Assembly (NCBI RefSeq): GCF_014898055.3
Contig: NW_023601212.1
Location: forward strand, 35,080,329 to 35,144,328
Direction of reading: 5' to 3'
DNA length: 64,000 bases
DNA from: Talpa occidentalis
Lineage: Eukaryota > Chordata > Mammalia > Eulipotyphla > Talpidae
The notes beneath the pieces were generated by a model. It worked only from the letters and a program-made list of their open reading frames with translations, was not told the origin of the DNA and ran no database searches. How positions within the stretch are numbered: the first letter of the stretch is position 1; each line of letters begins with the position of its first letter. The translations under genes were made by a program, and so were the position numbers. Shown one piece after another: positions 34,963 to 45,558 of this stretch.

Positions 34963-35448
34963 TTAGTGCGGCAGGCAGGATAATACCTCACAAAGATATA
35001 TACATTCTAATCCAGTGAACCTGTGTATATTTTAGTTTTCTGGCAAAAAATACAATTCATATTACAGAAAGAATTGCATTGCTAATCAGTTGACCTTAAA
35101 ATAGAGATTCTTCTGGAGTCTCCTGGTGAGATTAGAATAATTATAAAGTCCCTTCATTTTGGAGGAAAGAAGAGCTTGGAGTGATGCAATAAGAGAATTT
35201 ATCTCACTCTGTCTGCTTTTGAGATTAGGAAGAGGATCAAAGCCATGTGAAATGGCAATCTCCAAATCTTAGAAAGGGCAAGAAAATGGATTCTTCCTTA
35301 GGGCCTCCAGGAAAGAGGGTAGTCTTGCCAATGCCCTTATTTTGTATTTCTGAACTGCATAACTGTAAGAAAATTAGTTTGTGCTATTTTAAGCCACTAA
35401 TTTTCTAGTAATTTGTTATGGCAGCCATAGAAAAGATACACTTAGTCT
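34963..35448 (+). mobile_element. MaLR (MLT1/MST-like) ancient LTR
   Basis: Layout follows the ERVL-MaLR LTR pattern: GGCAGGCAGGATAATACC near the start, AACCTGTGTATATTTTAG, GGGCCTCCAGGAAAGAGG, GAACTGCATAACTGTAAGAA, TTTAAGCCACTAATTTTC, and TTTGTTATGGCAGCCATAG at the end. Much decayed. Family named from memory of consensus patterns, not by search. Confidence 0.55.
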
Positions 35449-35975
35449 TTGACCTAACGTTCTTTTCCAGTTTTGGGAAATGTTTCACTTTGTTGTCATG
35501 TCTCCTGACCTTCCTTCTTTCCTCTTTTATTCTGAGACATCAGGACCCCCTTCCCATTTTCTCTAATAAGAATTTTTCTTAATACTTACCTTGTGTCTTT
35601 GATTTTATCTCGGTGTCTGATTTTCAGAACTAAGTTTTATACCCCATTTGACAACTTCCCCAATTGTGCCCCAGATAGCTTACCACCAGTGACAAAAGAA
35701 TGGGGTGGGGGACTAACAGATGACCACCCTCCTCCTCTTCAAATGGTTCAATTTTCTCCAAATCTCCACAGACACCATTTCCTGTCTTATTTCCTCCCAT
35801 GTTCTGCCATACTTTCCAGTCCCTTTCTTTTGAGATCACTCACTCAACAAACTTTATGTATTTGAAACCCTGTGTCAGACTCCATACCTGGAGTTTTCCC
35901 TAAGGCAAGCCCCAGTCATGATTGAATGGATAAAATGGCAGGATGATCTCTGCTCTCAAGAAACTGAGAGTCCAC

Positions 35976-36018
<43 letters not shown>

Positions 36019-38035
36019 AAGACGTAAGTGCTAAGATACTGACAGATATGGATACACTGGTTTGGTTTTTAATGTACTCTTGGCAACAGTCTGTCTCCTA
36101 TCAAGTCCACTTTGGGTACTCTTACCAAGAGAGATGCACCAACTCTTTCGACTTGCAGAGGAGAAATTGAAATAATGGGTCTACTGAATTTGTTATTTCA
36201 AGTCACTTTTAAATGTATTCATTGATGAGTATTTGTAAATAAATTTGTTTTATTTGGTCACAGGTCATGGTTATAAAACATTCCAGTATATAGGATATTC
36301 CCAAATAGGGATAAACTGAATGAGGGTTTAATGCAGAACACTGGGTCACAGTGACTGCCAGGATTCCCATTCTAATTGTCTTACTCAAGACAATTACCCT
36401 TATAGTTCATCTTTAATCATCTTTCTAGAAGTGTTTTTCAATGGTCAGTCATTCTGTCTTTTGAGAGTTTGTCAATGAGAAAATAGTAATTTGAGTTTAA
36501 TATCTACAGTGCTAATCCTGCCATATGAGCAGAACAATCAATTTAAAACACAGCAAACATAAATATTTGATGAAAAATTAATTTTAAGATCATATAGAAG
36601 CTTTTTATTTACCCTAATATTCTCATTCTAAAATCTGATCACCAGTTAATATGTGTGATGACATATCAGGACAAAACAGTCAAAAAAATTCCTGGAATAA
36701 GAAAGATGCTAATTAAGTTAATTTAAGTTAATGATGTAAATAGAAACTGACATTTTAAATGTTAAATGTTTTAATACAGCAAATGTTAATTGAGCACTAC
36801 TCTAGATGGAGTTATACCAGGCAGTGCAGGGGAAACAAAGACATGGTTCCTGTAATGCAGAGGCATGAAACATGTTGAGAAGACAAATAAGTGCATGAGA
36901 AATTCTAAAGCAGACACTGAGGTGTACTATAGCAGAACTTTAAAAATGGTGTAACTGATAATAGAAAGATAAAATCTAATTCCACTGTGGAAGGGTAAAA
37001 TATCTTAATTCCTTTGGAAGACTAAAAGTATAAAAAAACCTCTATTTTGTCTTTGGGTGATGATAATATACATATATACACATACCAATGTGAATAAAAA
37101 TATATTTGTCAACAACAGAAAAAACACCTACCACCATCCATTATATCACCTCCATCCTTGCACCTACACCCTCCTTTAGGACTAATAACCACAGTTCAGT
37201 GTTCAATGCCTACTAGTTTATTTTGTTTTGTTTGTTTTGAGTTTTCCCTGTATAACATGCAGAGTCATCTGAAAACTTAGCCTATTGTTATGCTTCTTGA
37301 TTCAGCTGGTTGGGGAACTCTCCATTTACCTATAAGTGCAAGTAGGGAGAGAGAAGTTAAAACACCAACAGTAGTACCATGGCCGTTTAGGCAACTTCTT
37401 TGTGAAACTGGCATATGCGTTGGGGTCCTGTTTGAGCTTGATCACCTAGATAACATTTCATTTGATGAGGAAACTTACTCATTTCAAATGAGTATGGCCA
37501 GGTAAACCAGATAATACTTGGGTTCATGATGAGCAGTTTAAGTTGAGAAAAAATATAATTGCAACAACATCTGTGTAGAAGAAAGAAAAGATGGGATCCA
37601 GAAAAAAGTGGAAGTTTTAGCCAGGGTACATTTTTCCTTAGTCACCAGAAAGAATGCTGTGTAGATTCCTATTATAAAGTTTTGCTTGCAAAAAGATGAG
37701 GAAGTCTTACTTTGTTAGCTTTCATTTTTTCTAATAAGTTTTAAAGCCATTTCCAAGATTTTTATGTTCATCTTCCAAAAATCAACTCAAATAACACCTT
37801 TACCAGCCATTGGTCTGCTTCCCTGGTCTGGGGTAGGTAACCATTTTTTTTTTCCTGAAGACTTTATCAAACATTTTTATTTTCTGAAAATACAATGCTG
37901 TTAATGAAAAGTATTGTTAATAAAGTCATCATATGATAACATCATTTTTGCATCTCGTGATTTATTGTACAAAATGGAAGTGTTTCTTTTTAAGTACAAG
38001 GAAGAAAAAGAAATATAAGTTTGAAAAAAACAAAT
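35449..38035. other. Mostly unique sequence, no gene seen
   Basis: An L2/MIR-type motif (TTAATTGAGCACTACTCTAG) lies near 36785. The A-run at 35979-36013 is listed separately. Open frames here are short and featureless. Confidence 0.45.
35979..36013. repeat. Poly-A run of 35 bases
   Basis: Uninterrupted A tract. No SINE or L1 head is visible upstream, so it may be an expanded A-run or the tail of an unrecognised retrocopy. Confidence 0.85.
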
Positions 38036-38037
38036 TT

Positions 38038-39560
38038 TCTTTTTTTCTTTATATATTTTTACATCATTTTCCATTTTTGTACAAAGTATGCATTTTCATC
38101 TTGGTTATAGTCCCCATACAATACCCACTACCCTTGTTTTGATCCTATTCCCTCCTCCCCAGCCCTCGCCCCCCCACCAGTGTGTCTCTGGTTTATAGTT
38201 GCTTGTTGATTTTGATTTTTAATTTGTATCAATTAGTCTTTTTCATGGTCCCTTATTTAGGTTTTCTAAATTCCTGCTATAAGTGGGACCATCTGGTATT
38301 TTTCTTTTTCTTTCTGGCTTATTTTGCTGAGCATGATCCCTTCCAGCTCCATCCATGTTGCTGCGAATTGCATGAGTTTATCTTTTTTGATTGCTGAATA
38401 ATAACCATTGTGTATATGTACCACATCTTCTTGATCCAGTACTCTATTTTTGGGCATTTGGGTTGTTTCCATAGCTTAGCTATTGTAAATAGTGTTGCTA
38501 TAAACATAGGGGTGCAGGTGCCCTTTATTTATTTATTTATTTTTTAATTTTATTTTTATATTCCCCATACAATTGCAACCCCCTTATTTTGACCCCAATC
38601 CCACCTTTTCCTGCCCCCCAACCCCCATAGAGTGTCTCTGGTTTATAGTTGTTTGTTGATTTTGATTTTTACTTTCTTATAGTTATTCCTTTTCCTGGTC
38701 TCTTATTTAAGTTTTCTAGATTCCTGCTATGAGAGAGACCATCCGTTATTTTTCTTTTTCTTTCTGGCTTATTTCGCTGAGCGTGATCCCTTCACGCTCC
38801 ATCCATGTTGCTGCAAATTGCATGTGTTTATCTTTTTTGATTGCTGAGTAATATTCCATGGTGTATATGTACCACATCCTCTTGATCCAGTCATCCATTT
38901 TTGGGCATTTGGGTTGTTTCCAAAGCTTGGCTATTGTAAATAGTGCTGCTATAAACATATGGGTGCAGGTGCTCTTTGGAATTGATGTTTCTGTGTCCTT
39001 TGGGTAAATACCTAGCAGGTGCCCTTTTGAATTAATAGAGCTTCTGTACAGCAAAAGAAACAGTAACCAAAAACAAAGACACCCCACCTATTGGGAGAAA
39101 TTTTTGCACACAACACTAATGATAAAGGACTGATCACAAAAATCTATAAAGAGATGATGTAATGCAACAAAAACAAAGTAAATAATCCAGTCAAAAAATG
39201 GGCAGAAGAGATAAAAAGAAACTTCTCCAAAGAGAAAATGCAAATGGTGAACAGACATAAAAATGTTCAGCATCACTTGTAATCAGGGAAATGTAAATCA
39301 AAACTATAATGCGATACCATCTTACACCAGTGAGAATGGCACATATTAAAAAAAAAAAAAAAACAACAACAAACTAGCAACAACAAATGTTGGCAAGGAT
39401 GTGGATAAAAAGGAACTCTCTTCACTGCTGGTGGGAGTGCGAACTGGTCTAACTGCTATGGAAAGCTGTGTGGAGTTTCCTCAACCTGCTAAAGATGGAG
39501 CTTCCATATGACCAGCAAACCACTCCTAGGTATTTACCCAAAGGACACAGAAACATTAAT
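38038..39560 (-). mobile_element. L1 with 5' inversion (twin priming), interrupted by a younger L1
   Basis: The 3' part (38038-38526 and 39028-39036) is on the minus strand. The upstream ORF2 part (about 39031-39560) is on the plus strand. In L1 order the plus part ends ...ACACAGAAACATTAAT and the minus part starts ATTAATTCAAAAGGG, so the two join at a shared ATTAAT with no loss of L1 sequence. This is the signature of twin-primed reverse transcription. Confidence 0.85.
38527..39014 (-). mobile_element. 5'-truncated L1 nested in an older L1
   Basis: 3' tail TTTATTTATTTATTTATTTT, 3' UTR (ATATTCCCCATACAATTGC) and the ORF2 C-terminus up to the AAATACCTAG point. A perfect 13-bp duplication GCAGGTGCCCTTT at 38514-38526 and 39015-39027 flanks it. 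Removing it rejoins the host L1. Confidence 0.92.
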
Positions 39561-39569
39561 TTAATAGGT

Positions 39570-40060
39570 AATATTATTGTTCCAGAGCAGCTTACTTTCA
39601 CTTCTGTTTGGACCACATTATGACATCATATTTTGTCTCTCTTCCTATGTGTATATGATATCTTTTGAGGGCAAGTACTATAATTTTTATTTTTATGCTT
39701 CTGGCACTCCCATAATGCAATCTCTCTATCCGTGTTTGTTGACTGAATAAATAAATATCAAATGTAGACCAAGCATTACATAGAATTTAAGCATAATTCC
39801 CCTCTTAGTTCACAACCACAGTCTCCAAAAATAAGTTTCAGGAAAATGGGAACTTGCTCATATAATCAGAGAAATGTTTTTTTGATTTATCAGAAATCAC
39901 AAAGAGTTGCTGTAAAAGCAGGTGTCAGGAAAGACTGGCCTACTTCTCATCACTACAGCTATAATATACATGCCGTGGTAAACAAAACAAATTAACACAT
40001 TTGTTAAATTTTCAATAGAAGTGAAATCTTGTGATCTGGTTAAAGCTTATCAGTTTAGAT
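39570..40060. other. Unique sequence, no gene seen
   Basis: No element or gene recognised. Confidence 0.45.
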
Positions 40061-40071
40061 TAAAGCACTTT

Positions 40072-40330
40072 GCTACAGCCTTGCTGGTGGCCCAAAGGGT
40101 TTAGTTTCAGCACTATGAAACTATTGGCAGCCACTGCAATGTGAGTTAGATCCCTGGCCAGGGAGCTAACCCATATGGTGCAGCACACTAACCCACTGCT
40201 CCCCTCAGAGTGTATTTCAGTAGATCTGCCTGTTTTCCACGCTCTGTCTCTGGTGAATCTTCTCACCCCCCACATCTCTGGCCTACACCAAGCTCTTGTA
40301 TGCATAAATAAATAAAATATATCTTTAAAA

Positions 40331-40366
<36 letters not shown>

Positions 40367-40367
40367 G
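40072..40367 (+). mobile_element. tRNA-derived SINE, subfamily B, long AAAT tail
   Basis: GCCTTGCTGGTGGCCCAAAG head, B-type body, ATGCATAAATAAATAAAATA then a (TAAA)n tail at 40330-40366. Duplication TAAAGCACTTT / TAAAGCACTGT at 40061-40071 and 40368-40378. Confidence 0.92.
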
Positions 40368-40492
40368 TAAAGCACTGTACTGTTTATGTGTTTTATAGCC
40401 TAATTATAGTTATTTCAATTCAGAAATTTCCTTTAGTAAACTTTAGCTGAAATCTCTAGAATTAATATTTAATTTACACTTGTATTTCAGTG

Positions 40493-40498
40493 ATCAAG
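40493..40498. repeat. ERV target-site duplication, left
   Basis: ATCAAG, repeated at 43349-43354. A 6-bp duplication is typical of class II (ERVK) integration. Confidence 0.82.
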
Positions 40499-41127
40499 TG
40501 TGGACTTCTAGTGAGTCTGAGACCTGGGACACAATGGTGAGGGAAATCAGACATGGGGGACTGTCATGTCTAGCATGCAGTAAATCTTTTATTGTCTTAG
40601 TGCTCATTATATGCTATTTTAATTGCAGCAGGTGTAACATCAAAGCATACCATATAATGATAACATGTATGAGTGATTAGTCTATTTTCTTACTATTATC
40701 TATTTACTTCAGACAGTAGGGTACCAGGTGGTTAGTTCTCACGCACATAATCTTATCACCCCCTAGCCAGAGTCTGGGAAGTTTTCTCATTATTTTTGTT
40801 ATTTTCAAACTGTGGAGATGTACGCAGGTCACTTTCAGGCTCTCAACACCAAGTCCTGTCACCCAGAGGTTTTCCTCTGAGACGCATGTGTCTTCACATG
40901 CCTTAGGGACTCGGGTCAAGGCCCTTCTGCTCACTTCGCAGGGTCTCACCATTTTGTTATTCTCAGACTGTGGAGATGTAGAAGCCTGACTCCACGCAGA
41001 TCACTTTCCAGGCTTCAACACCAAGTCCTGTCACCCAGAGGTTTTCCTCCAAGACGCATGTGTTTTCACATGCCTTAGGGACTTGGGTCAAGGCCCTTCT
41101 GCTCACTATGTGGGGTGTCCTCCAACA
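40499..41127 (-). repeat. 3' LTR of env-only ERVK-like provirus
   Basis: 629 bp, 5'-TGTTGGAGGACACCCC... to ...AAGTCCACA-3' on the minus strand. AATAAA at complement 40588-40593. It differs from the 5' LTR (42720-43348) at roughly two dozen positions counted by eye (about 3.5-4%). U3 contains a ~165-bp tandem duplication (see findings). Confidence 0.95.
40588..40593 (-). promoter_or_regulatory. Poly(A) signal in 3' LTR
   Basis: AATAAA on the minus strand. The equivalent site in the 5' LTR is at 42809-42814. Confidence 0.7.
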
Positions 41128-41567
41128 CCTCCCCCTTTTGTCTTTAATAATTCAAGCATCAATTTAGTGGAGTCGAACCGGAGGCTTGTCCATCGTCGGA
41201 GGCAGTAGTACCTTATTCCAAACAACAAAGCACATATTAGTATAGCTATAATTCCACTACCAATACTATGAGTCAGATTTTGAGTAAATGAACGAGGGTC
41301 CATGCCCTGTAGAGCATTGGCAATACCCTCAGCTAATTCATCAATAGAATTTGTAGGCAGTTCTTTAGAAAAGTATTGAAGTACTTGATTTTGTAAAGAC
41401 TTTACATCCAAAGACAAATTACCATGAACACAGTTAAGATGATGTTGAATCTGAGACCAGGAAGTAGTAACATTATTAAACTGCACAGGAGTTACACAAT
41501 AAGTACTAACATTCCAATCACAATGTAACATAATTTGTTGTTGCACAGCTACATATTGATTACCCAA
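41106..41567 (-). pseudogene. ERVK-like env, TM ectodomain, membrane span and tail
   Basis: A 153-codon open stretch. It shows the TM ectodomain with the C-x7-C pair (CDWNVSTYC), several N-x-S/T sites, a helical region, then a hydrophobic span (GIIAILICALLFGI) and a basic cytoplasmic tail. The last codons run through the polypurine tract and stop in the LTR at 41106, as in betaretroviral env. It is out of frame with the upstream fusion-peptide region, so it is part of a broken gene. Confidence 0.88.
41128..41139 (-). promoter_or_regulatory. Polypurine tract
   Basis: AAAAGGGGGAGG on the minus strand immediately before the 3' LTR; the plus-strand DNA primer site in reverse transcription. Confidence 0.9.
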
Positions 41568-41797
41568 CTATTGAACAGTCTGTTGTAACTCCCCCACCCG
41601 CTCTTGTAAATCTTCATCATTGTGGACTTGTTGTTGCCCGAGGAGTGGAGATTCATGAGACCAATTAGCAACAAAGTCATGAGTCTGTATTGCAATATGA
41701 TCGCAATCAGTCCAAGTATGGCAAGCACAAGCCATCCCACAAAACGTGGAGTGCGGCAGAGGAGTTTCCCAATCACCTTAAGTAATGTCCCAGTCAC
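41549..41797 (-). pseudogene. ERVK-like env, SU/TM junction and fusion-peptide region
   Basis: This frame is the same as that of the SU piece (41897-42298), but stops lie between them (for example at 41897-41899 and about 41837). It contains a degraded cleavage-site area followed by a hydrophobic stretch (VGWLVLAILGLIAIIL) that fits the TM fusion peptide. After roughly residue 35 the frame is lost to an indel, and TM continues in the frame of 41106-41567. Confidence 0.75.
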
Positions 41798-41896
41798 TGG
41801 AGACTCCTCCCAGGGTCGGGTCAGGTTTACAGGCAGCTACAAGTGTGTTCTAGCTTTTAACACAATGAGAGAGTGGCAGCTAATATTAAACTTAGC

Positions 41897-42298
41897 CTAT
41901 GAGTTAACACAGGAATGTAAAAAGCAGTCATTACATGTTACAGTTTTAACTTTTTCATCAAAGGAAACAGTGCCAATAGGTATTACAAAAGGGAATCGAA
42001 CAAAAGCTTGTATATAGAAACTGGTATTATGTACAAAGTGATAATGAGACATAGAACATGATGTTCCTGAGAAGTTGCCTTTCCAAAATTGCATAGGGGT
42101 GGTGGCGACTATTAGCTTCCAAAAGTCCCATTGTTCAGGTCCCCACCATCCAGAAGCAAGTGACAAACGAGGTCTCGGGGGTGCCATGCCTCCATCATGC
42201 CAACCCATGAGTCCATACTGGTTCCTATCCTTCACAGTCCCATTTTTTGACACATTCCAAACTGCATTTGCAGCATAATCACAAATGCATAGGCACAC
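41897..42298 (-). pseudogene. ERVK-like env, C-terminal part of SU
   Basis: Open frame with class II SU features near the C-terminus: W-rich and P-rich segments (GWWGPEQWDFWKLIVA), N-glycosylation sites, and a C-x2-C then C cluster close to the end (TCNDCFLHSC). The first residues overlap the leader frame; a frameshift lies between about 42285 and 42235. It is much shorter than a full SU, so its N-terminal part is missing. Confidence 0.8.
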
Positions 42299-42699
42299 GT
42301 GATGACTGCCACCATAGCAAGGAACATATTTTCTGGGTTAATTGGAGCTCCCTGGTTGCAGAGAACTCGTACACCGTGGTTGCTGAGTGCCTTGACACTG
42401 CCCCATGTAATGGGCACAACAGTACTATTGGTGGCCATCTTTTTTCTTTTCATTGAAAGACGGGCCATGCCTTGGATCAATGGCTTCTGTGTCTCCCACA
42501 TCAGTGACTGAGAAGTTGCCGGAGGGTCTCTCATGGTGTTGTCGTCCAGAGTCTGAGGTGGTCTCTTGGAGGGCCAAGATACGGGGTCGGACAAGCCAAA
42601 GATGTGTCCAAATTGTTTCACAGGATCCATCACCTTATATAAACTGTCACCCACCACCATTGTCACCTCGTCAGTCTTGGTAGGAGCTATCAGCTTCAG
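42232..42699 (-). pseudogene. ERVK-like leader and env signal-peptide (Rec-like) region
   Basis: Directly after the PBS the minus strand stays open through a leader into a long, basic env N-terminus with a KRKK cluster (MKRKKM) and a hydrophobic segment (FLAMVAVITCAYAFVIML). Betaretroviral env begins with such a long signal peptide, which in some members doubles as an RNA-export factor. The open frame even extends upstream through the PBS into the LTR (to 42828), probably by chance. No gag start or gag sequence lies between. Confidence 0.7.
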
Positions 42700-42717
42700 G
42701 TCCCTGTTTGGGCGCCA
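42700..42717 (-). promoter_or_regulatory. Primer binding site, tRNA-Lys type
   Basis: TGGCGCCCAAACAGGGAC, two bases inside the 5' LTR, differs by one base from the tRNA-Lys3 PBS (TGGCGCCCGAACAGGGAC). This marks the 5' end of the internal region and the strand. Confidence 0.93.
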
Positions 42718-42719
42718 CT

Positions 42720-43348
42720 TGTGGACTTCTAGTGAGTCTGAGGCCTGGGACACAATGGTGAGGGAAATCAGACATGGGGGACTGTCATGTCTAGCATGGA
42801 GCAAATCTTTTATTGTCTTAGTACTCATTACATGCTATTTTAATTGCAGCAGGTGTAACATCAAAGCATACCATATAATGATAACATGTATGAGTGATTA
42901 GTCTATTTTCTTACTATTATCTATTTACTTCAGACAGTAGGGTACCAGGTGGTTAGTTCTCATGCACATAATCTTATCGCCCCCTAGCCAGAGCCTGGAA
43001 AATTCGCTCATTATTTTTGTTATTCTCAAACTGTGGAGATGTATGCAGGTCACTTCCAGGCTCTCAACACAAGTCCTGTCACCCAGAGGTTTTCCTCTGA
43101 GACGCATGTGTCTTCACATGCCTTAGGGACTCGGGTCAAGGCCCTTCTGCTCACTTCGCAGGGTCTCACCATTTTGTTATTCTCAGACTGTGGAGATGTG
43201 GAAGCCTGACTCCACGCAGGTCACTTTCCAGGCTCTCAACACCAAGTCCTGTCACCCAGAGGTTTTCCTCCAAGATGCATATGTTTTCACATACCTTAGG
43301 GACTTGGGTCAAGGCCCTTCTGCTCACTACGTGGGGTGTCCTCCAAAA
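42720..43348 (-). repeat. 5' LTR of env-only ERVK-like provirus
   Basis: 629 bp, paired with 40499-41127. The outermost base pair pattern is slightly mutated (CCAAAA in place of CCAACA on the plus strand). AATAAA at complement 42809-42814. Confidence 0.95.
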
Positions 43349-43354
43349 ATCAAG
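43349..43354. repeat. ERV target-site duplication, right
   Basis: ATCAAG, matching 40493-40498. Confidence 0.82.
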
Positions 43355-44277
43355 AAATTAAAATTTAGTGAAAACATTCTGAGTACTCTATTGATAGTGG
43401 GGATGCTGAGATGGAAATCTTACTTTATAGATGATACATAAAGTTCATGTATTGCTCTAATACCTCTCATCTGTCTATTTGGGTAGATAAATGAGGATGT
43501 TTATATACAAATAGATAGCTATTAATTGCAAAGTATTTATCAGTAAATTTCACATAAATGCTTTTGTTCTGTGAGGTAAAGATTTTGAATTTTTTTCCAT
43601 GCAAAACAAATTGTCATTCACTAAAGAACCTATTAAATATAAAGCATCAGGAAGTTATTTTTGTATTCACATTTATATTTGTTAACACAGTACTTTTTCT
43701 GACACATATTAGCATGCATAACTATGAAAGAGTAATTCAACTGTTTAATTTTGAAATTAATTATGTGTGATGAATTACATACACTCAAATCTAATGTTTC
43801 AATTTAGTGAAACATTATTAACGTGTCTAATTGATCTGGATTTTAAACATTTCTCTGAGAATTTAAAGGTGGTCACATGCTGTGAATTCTTCTTGTCATA
43901 GTGAATATATTACTGTATTTCACAAAGAAAATAATATCTTTATTCTTACAAAGTTCACCTTCAATTATACTCTACTAGAGATGATAAACTAGCCTATTTA
44001 AACCATGAATTTATGGGCAAACACACTAAGAAAATAATCTTTAATGTCTTTGACAATAACTTCAAATGTGAGTTTTGGAAAGATCAAGAAATGTAAGACA
44101 GAACAGATATGTTGATAATCAGTACAAGATAGACAAATCTTACCACCATTTATGATTGGTATGTATTGACCCTACACTCAGTGAAAAATTATACAGAATA
44201 TATAACAGAAATATAAAGGATTTCTTGTTTTTATAATACAGACATTTAAGTTAGTTGCAAGTGCTTTCCAACCCCAA
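43355..44277. other. Unique AT-rich sequence, no gene seen
   Basis: Nothing recognised. Confidence 0.45.
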
Positions 44278-44294
44278 AATCCTAAATAATTTTA

Positions 44295-44628
44295 TACTTT
44301 TCTTTTTATTTTTTTAAATGTTTTTATTTTTTTTAAATAGAGGTATGTTTTATTTATTTATTTGTTTGTTTGTTTGTTTATACATGCACTGGGTACAGTC
44401 AGAAGCGCGGGAGGGTGAGAGAATTCACCAGAGCCAGAGCGGGGAGCAGAGCAGGCAGGAGGACCGAAGCACACTGCTGAGGGGAGCAGCGGGAGACAGG
44501 GGAGGTCTGCGCACCATGTGGGACCCTCCTCGGGTGGCCAGGGAGCAGCCGGGGATCAAACCGGCGCGGCAGAGGCCGCGGGCAGCTTTGCAACCCAGCG
44601 CTCAACCGCTGCGCCACTGGGGAAGCCC
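44295..44628 (-). mobile_element. tRNA-derived SINE, subfamily A
   Basis: Long T-rich tail with TTTGTTTGTTTG, body GCACTGGGTACAGTCAGAAG, head ending CACTGGGGAAGCCC. Perfect 17-bp duplication AATCCTAAATAATTTTA at 44278-44294 and 44629-44645. CpG-rich and little diverged, so probably young. Confidence 0.97.
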
Positions 44629-44895
44629 AATCCTAAATAATTTTAATCCTAAAATTAAAAGGGAAGTCAAGGTGAACACTGTGTTATCCTGGTAGTATAG
44701 TGAACCTTCTCTCTGTCTGAAAAGAAAAGAGCACTTTGGGGAATATAAATGCAGCATTTGATGGGGGAGAGCGTGTGTCTAAACACACAGGAAAAGATTT
44801 TAAAGACTAGTGACATGTTCTCTAACACACACACATAGGCAGCATGTAGGGTACTGGGACAAACAAGTTAAAGAGTGTGGTATTAGAACACTGAA

Positions 44896-45146
44896 TGAAG
44901 GGCTTCTCTGGTTGCACAGGGGTTAAAGACAGCACTGTCAAGCTATCACTGCAGCATGAGTTTGATCCCAGACCAGCCAGGTAGCTGACCCAGCAGACCT
45001 CTCCTGCCTCGCCCACTGCTCCCTTCAGCAAATTATTTCAGTAGATCTGCGTGTTCTGCTCCCCTCTCTCTCTGTTGAATCCTCTTACCCCCCACACCTT
45101 GACCTGTATCCCAGTTCTTGTATGTACAAATAAAAAAAAAAAAAAG
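44896..45146 (+). mobile_element. tRNA-derived SINE, subfamily B
   Basis: GGGCTTCTCTGGTTGCACAG head, B-type body, tail ATGTACAAATAAAAAAA. Duplication GAACACTGAA at 44886-44895 and 45147-45156. A-box partly mutated. Confidence 0.92.
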
Positions 45147-45159
45147 GAACACTGAAAAA

Positions 45160-45545
45160 AGCCTGGATCCTCTAAGTTCCAATGAAAACTTACCAGTTCA
45201 GGAAGCAAACAAGGAATATTTGTCTTTTCTAGTGAGTACTGGGTGGAGGATAGATTCTCCTTTGAGAATTCAGGAGACAAAGTATTTCTCATGTCCCAAT
45301 AAGTGGTTAAAATTTCATCAACTTTTGAAAAATAGGAAAAATGAAGACAGTAAGGCTGGATATTTATGAGCACAGGACATTTCAAGATCTAGAAAAGCAT
45401 AACCAGCTTTAGCTGAAAAAAATCCAGGAAGCATATAAATGTATTTCTGAAGATAACAATGAGTAGTTTCCTTTATTAAACTTATTTTGTAGAAAGAGTC
45501 AGGATCAAATTGGGAAAAAGCATACCTTGGTGAATGTATTTCAAT
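45160..45545. other. Unique sequence, no gene seen
   Basis: Nothing recognised. Confidence 0.45.
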
Positions 45546-45558
45546 CTTACTAAAATTC

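Larger units (their letters stand above)
40499..43348 (-). mobile_element. Env-only endogenous betaretrovirus-like provirus
   Basis: Order on the minus strand: 5' LTR (43348-42720), PBS (42717-42700), leader running into env signal-peptide region, partial SU, TM, polypurine tract (41139-41128), 3' LTR (41127-40499). Total 2,850 bp; gag, pro and pol are absent and the N-terminal half of SU seems missing. The Lys-type PBS, 6-bp duplication, and Env TM that runs through the PPT into the LTR place it in class II (ERVK). Env is broken by frameshifts and stops, so no functional virus protein is expected. Confidence 0.93.

Noticed and set aside
41106..41567. Env TM frame considered as a possibly domesticated (syncytin-like) gene
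   Set aside because: SU is incomplete, frameshifts and stops break the gene, and the cleavage region is degraded. A co-opted full-length Env is not supported; only the TM segment is open.
42566..42901. Plus-strand frame repeated at 40480-40680 and 42566-42901
   Set aside because: It lies in the LTRs on the antisense strand and is repeated only because the LTRs are.
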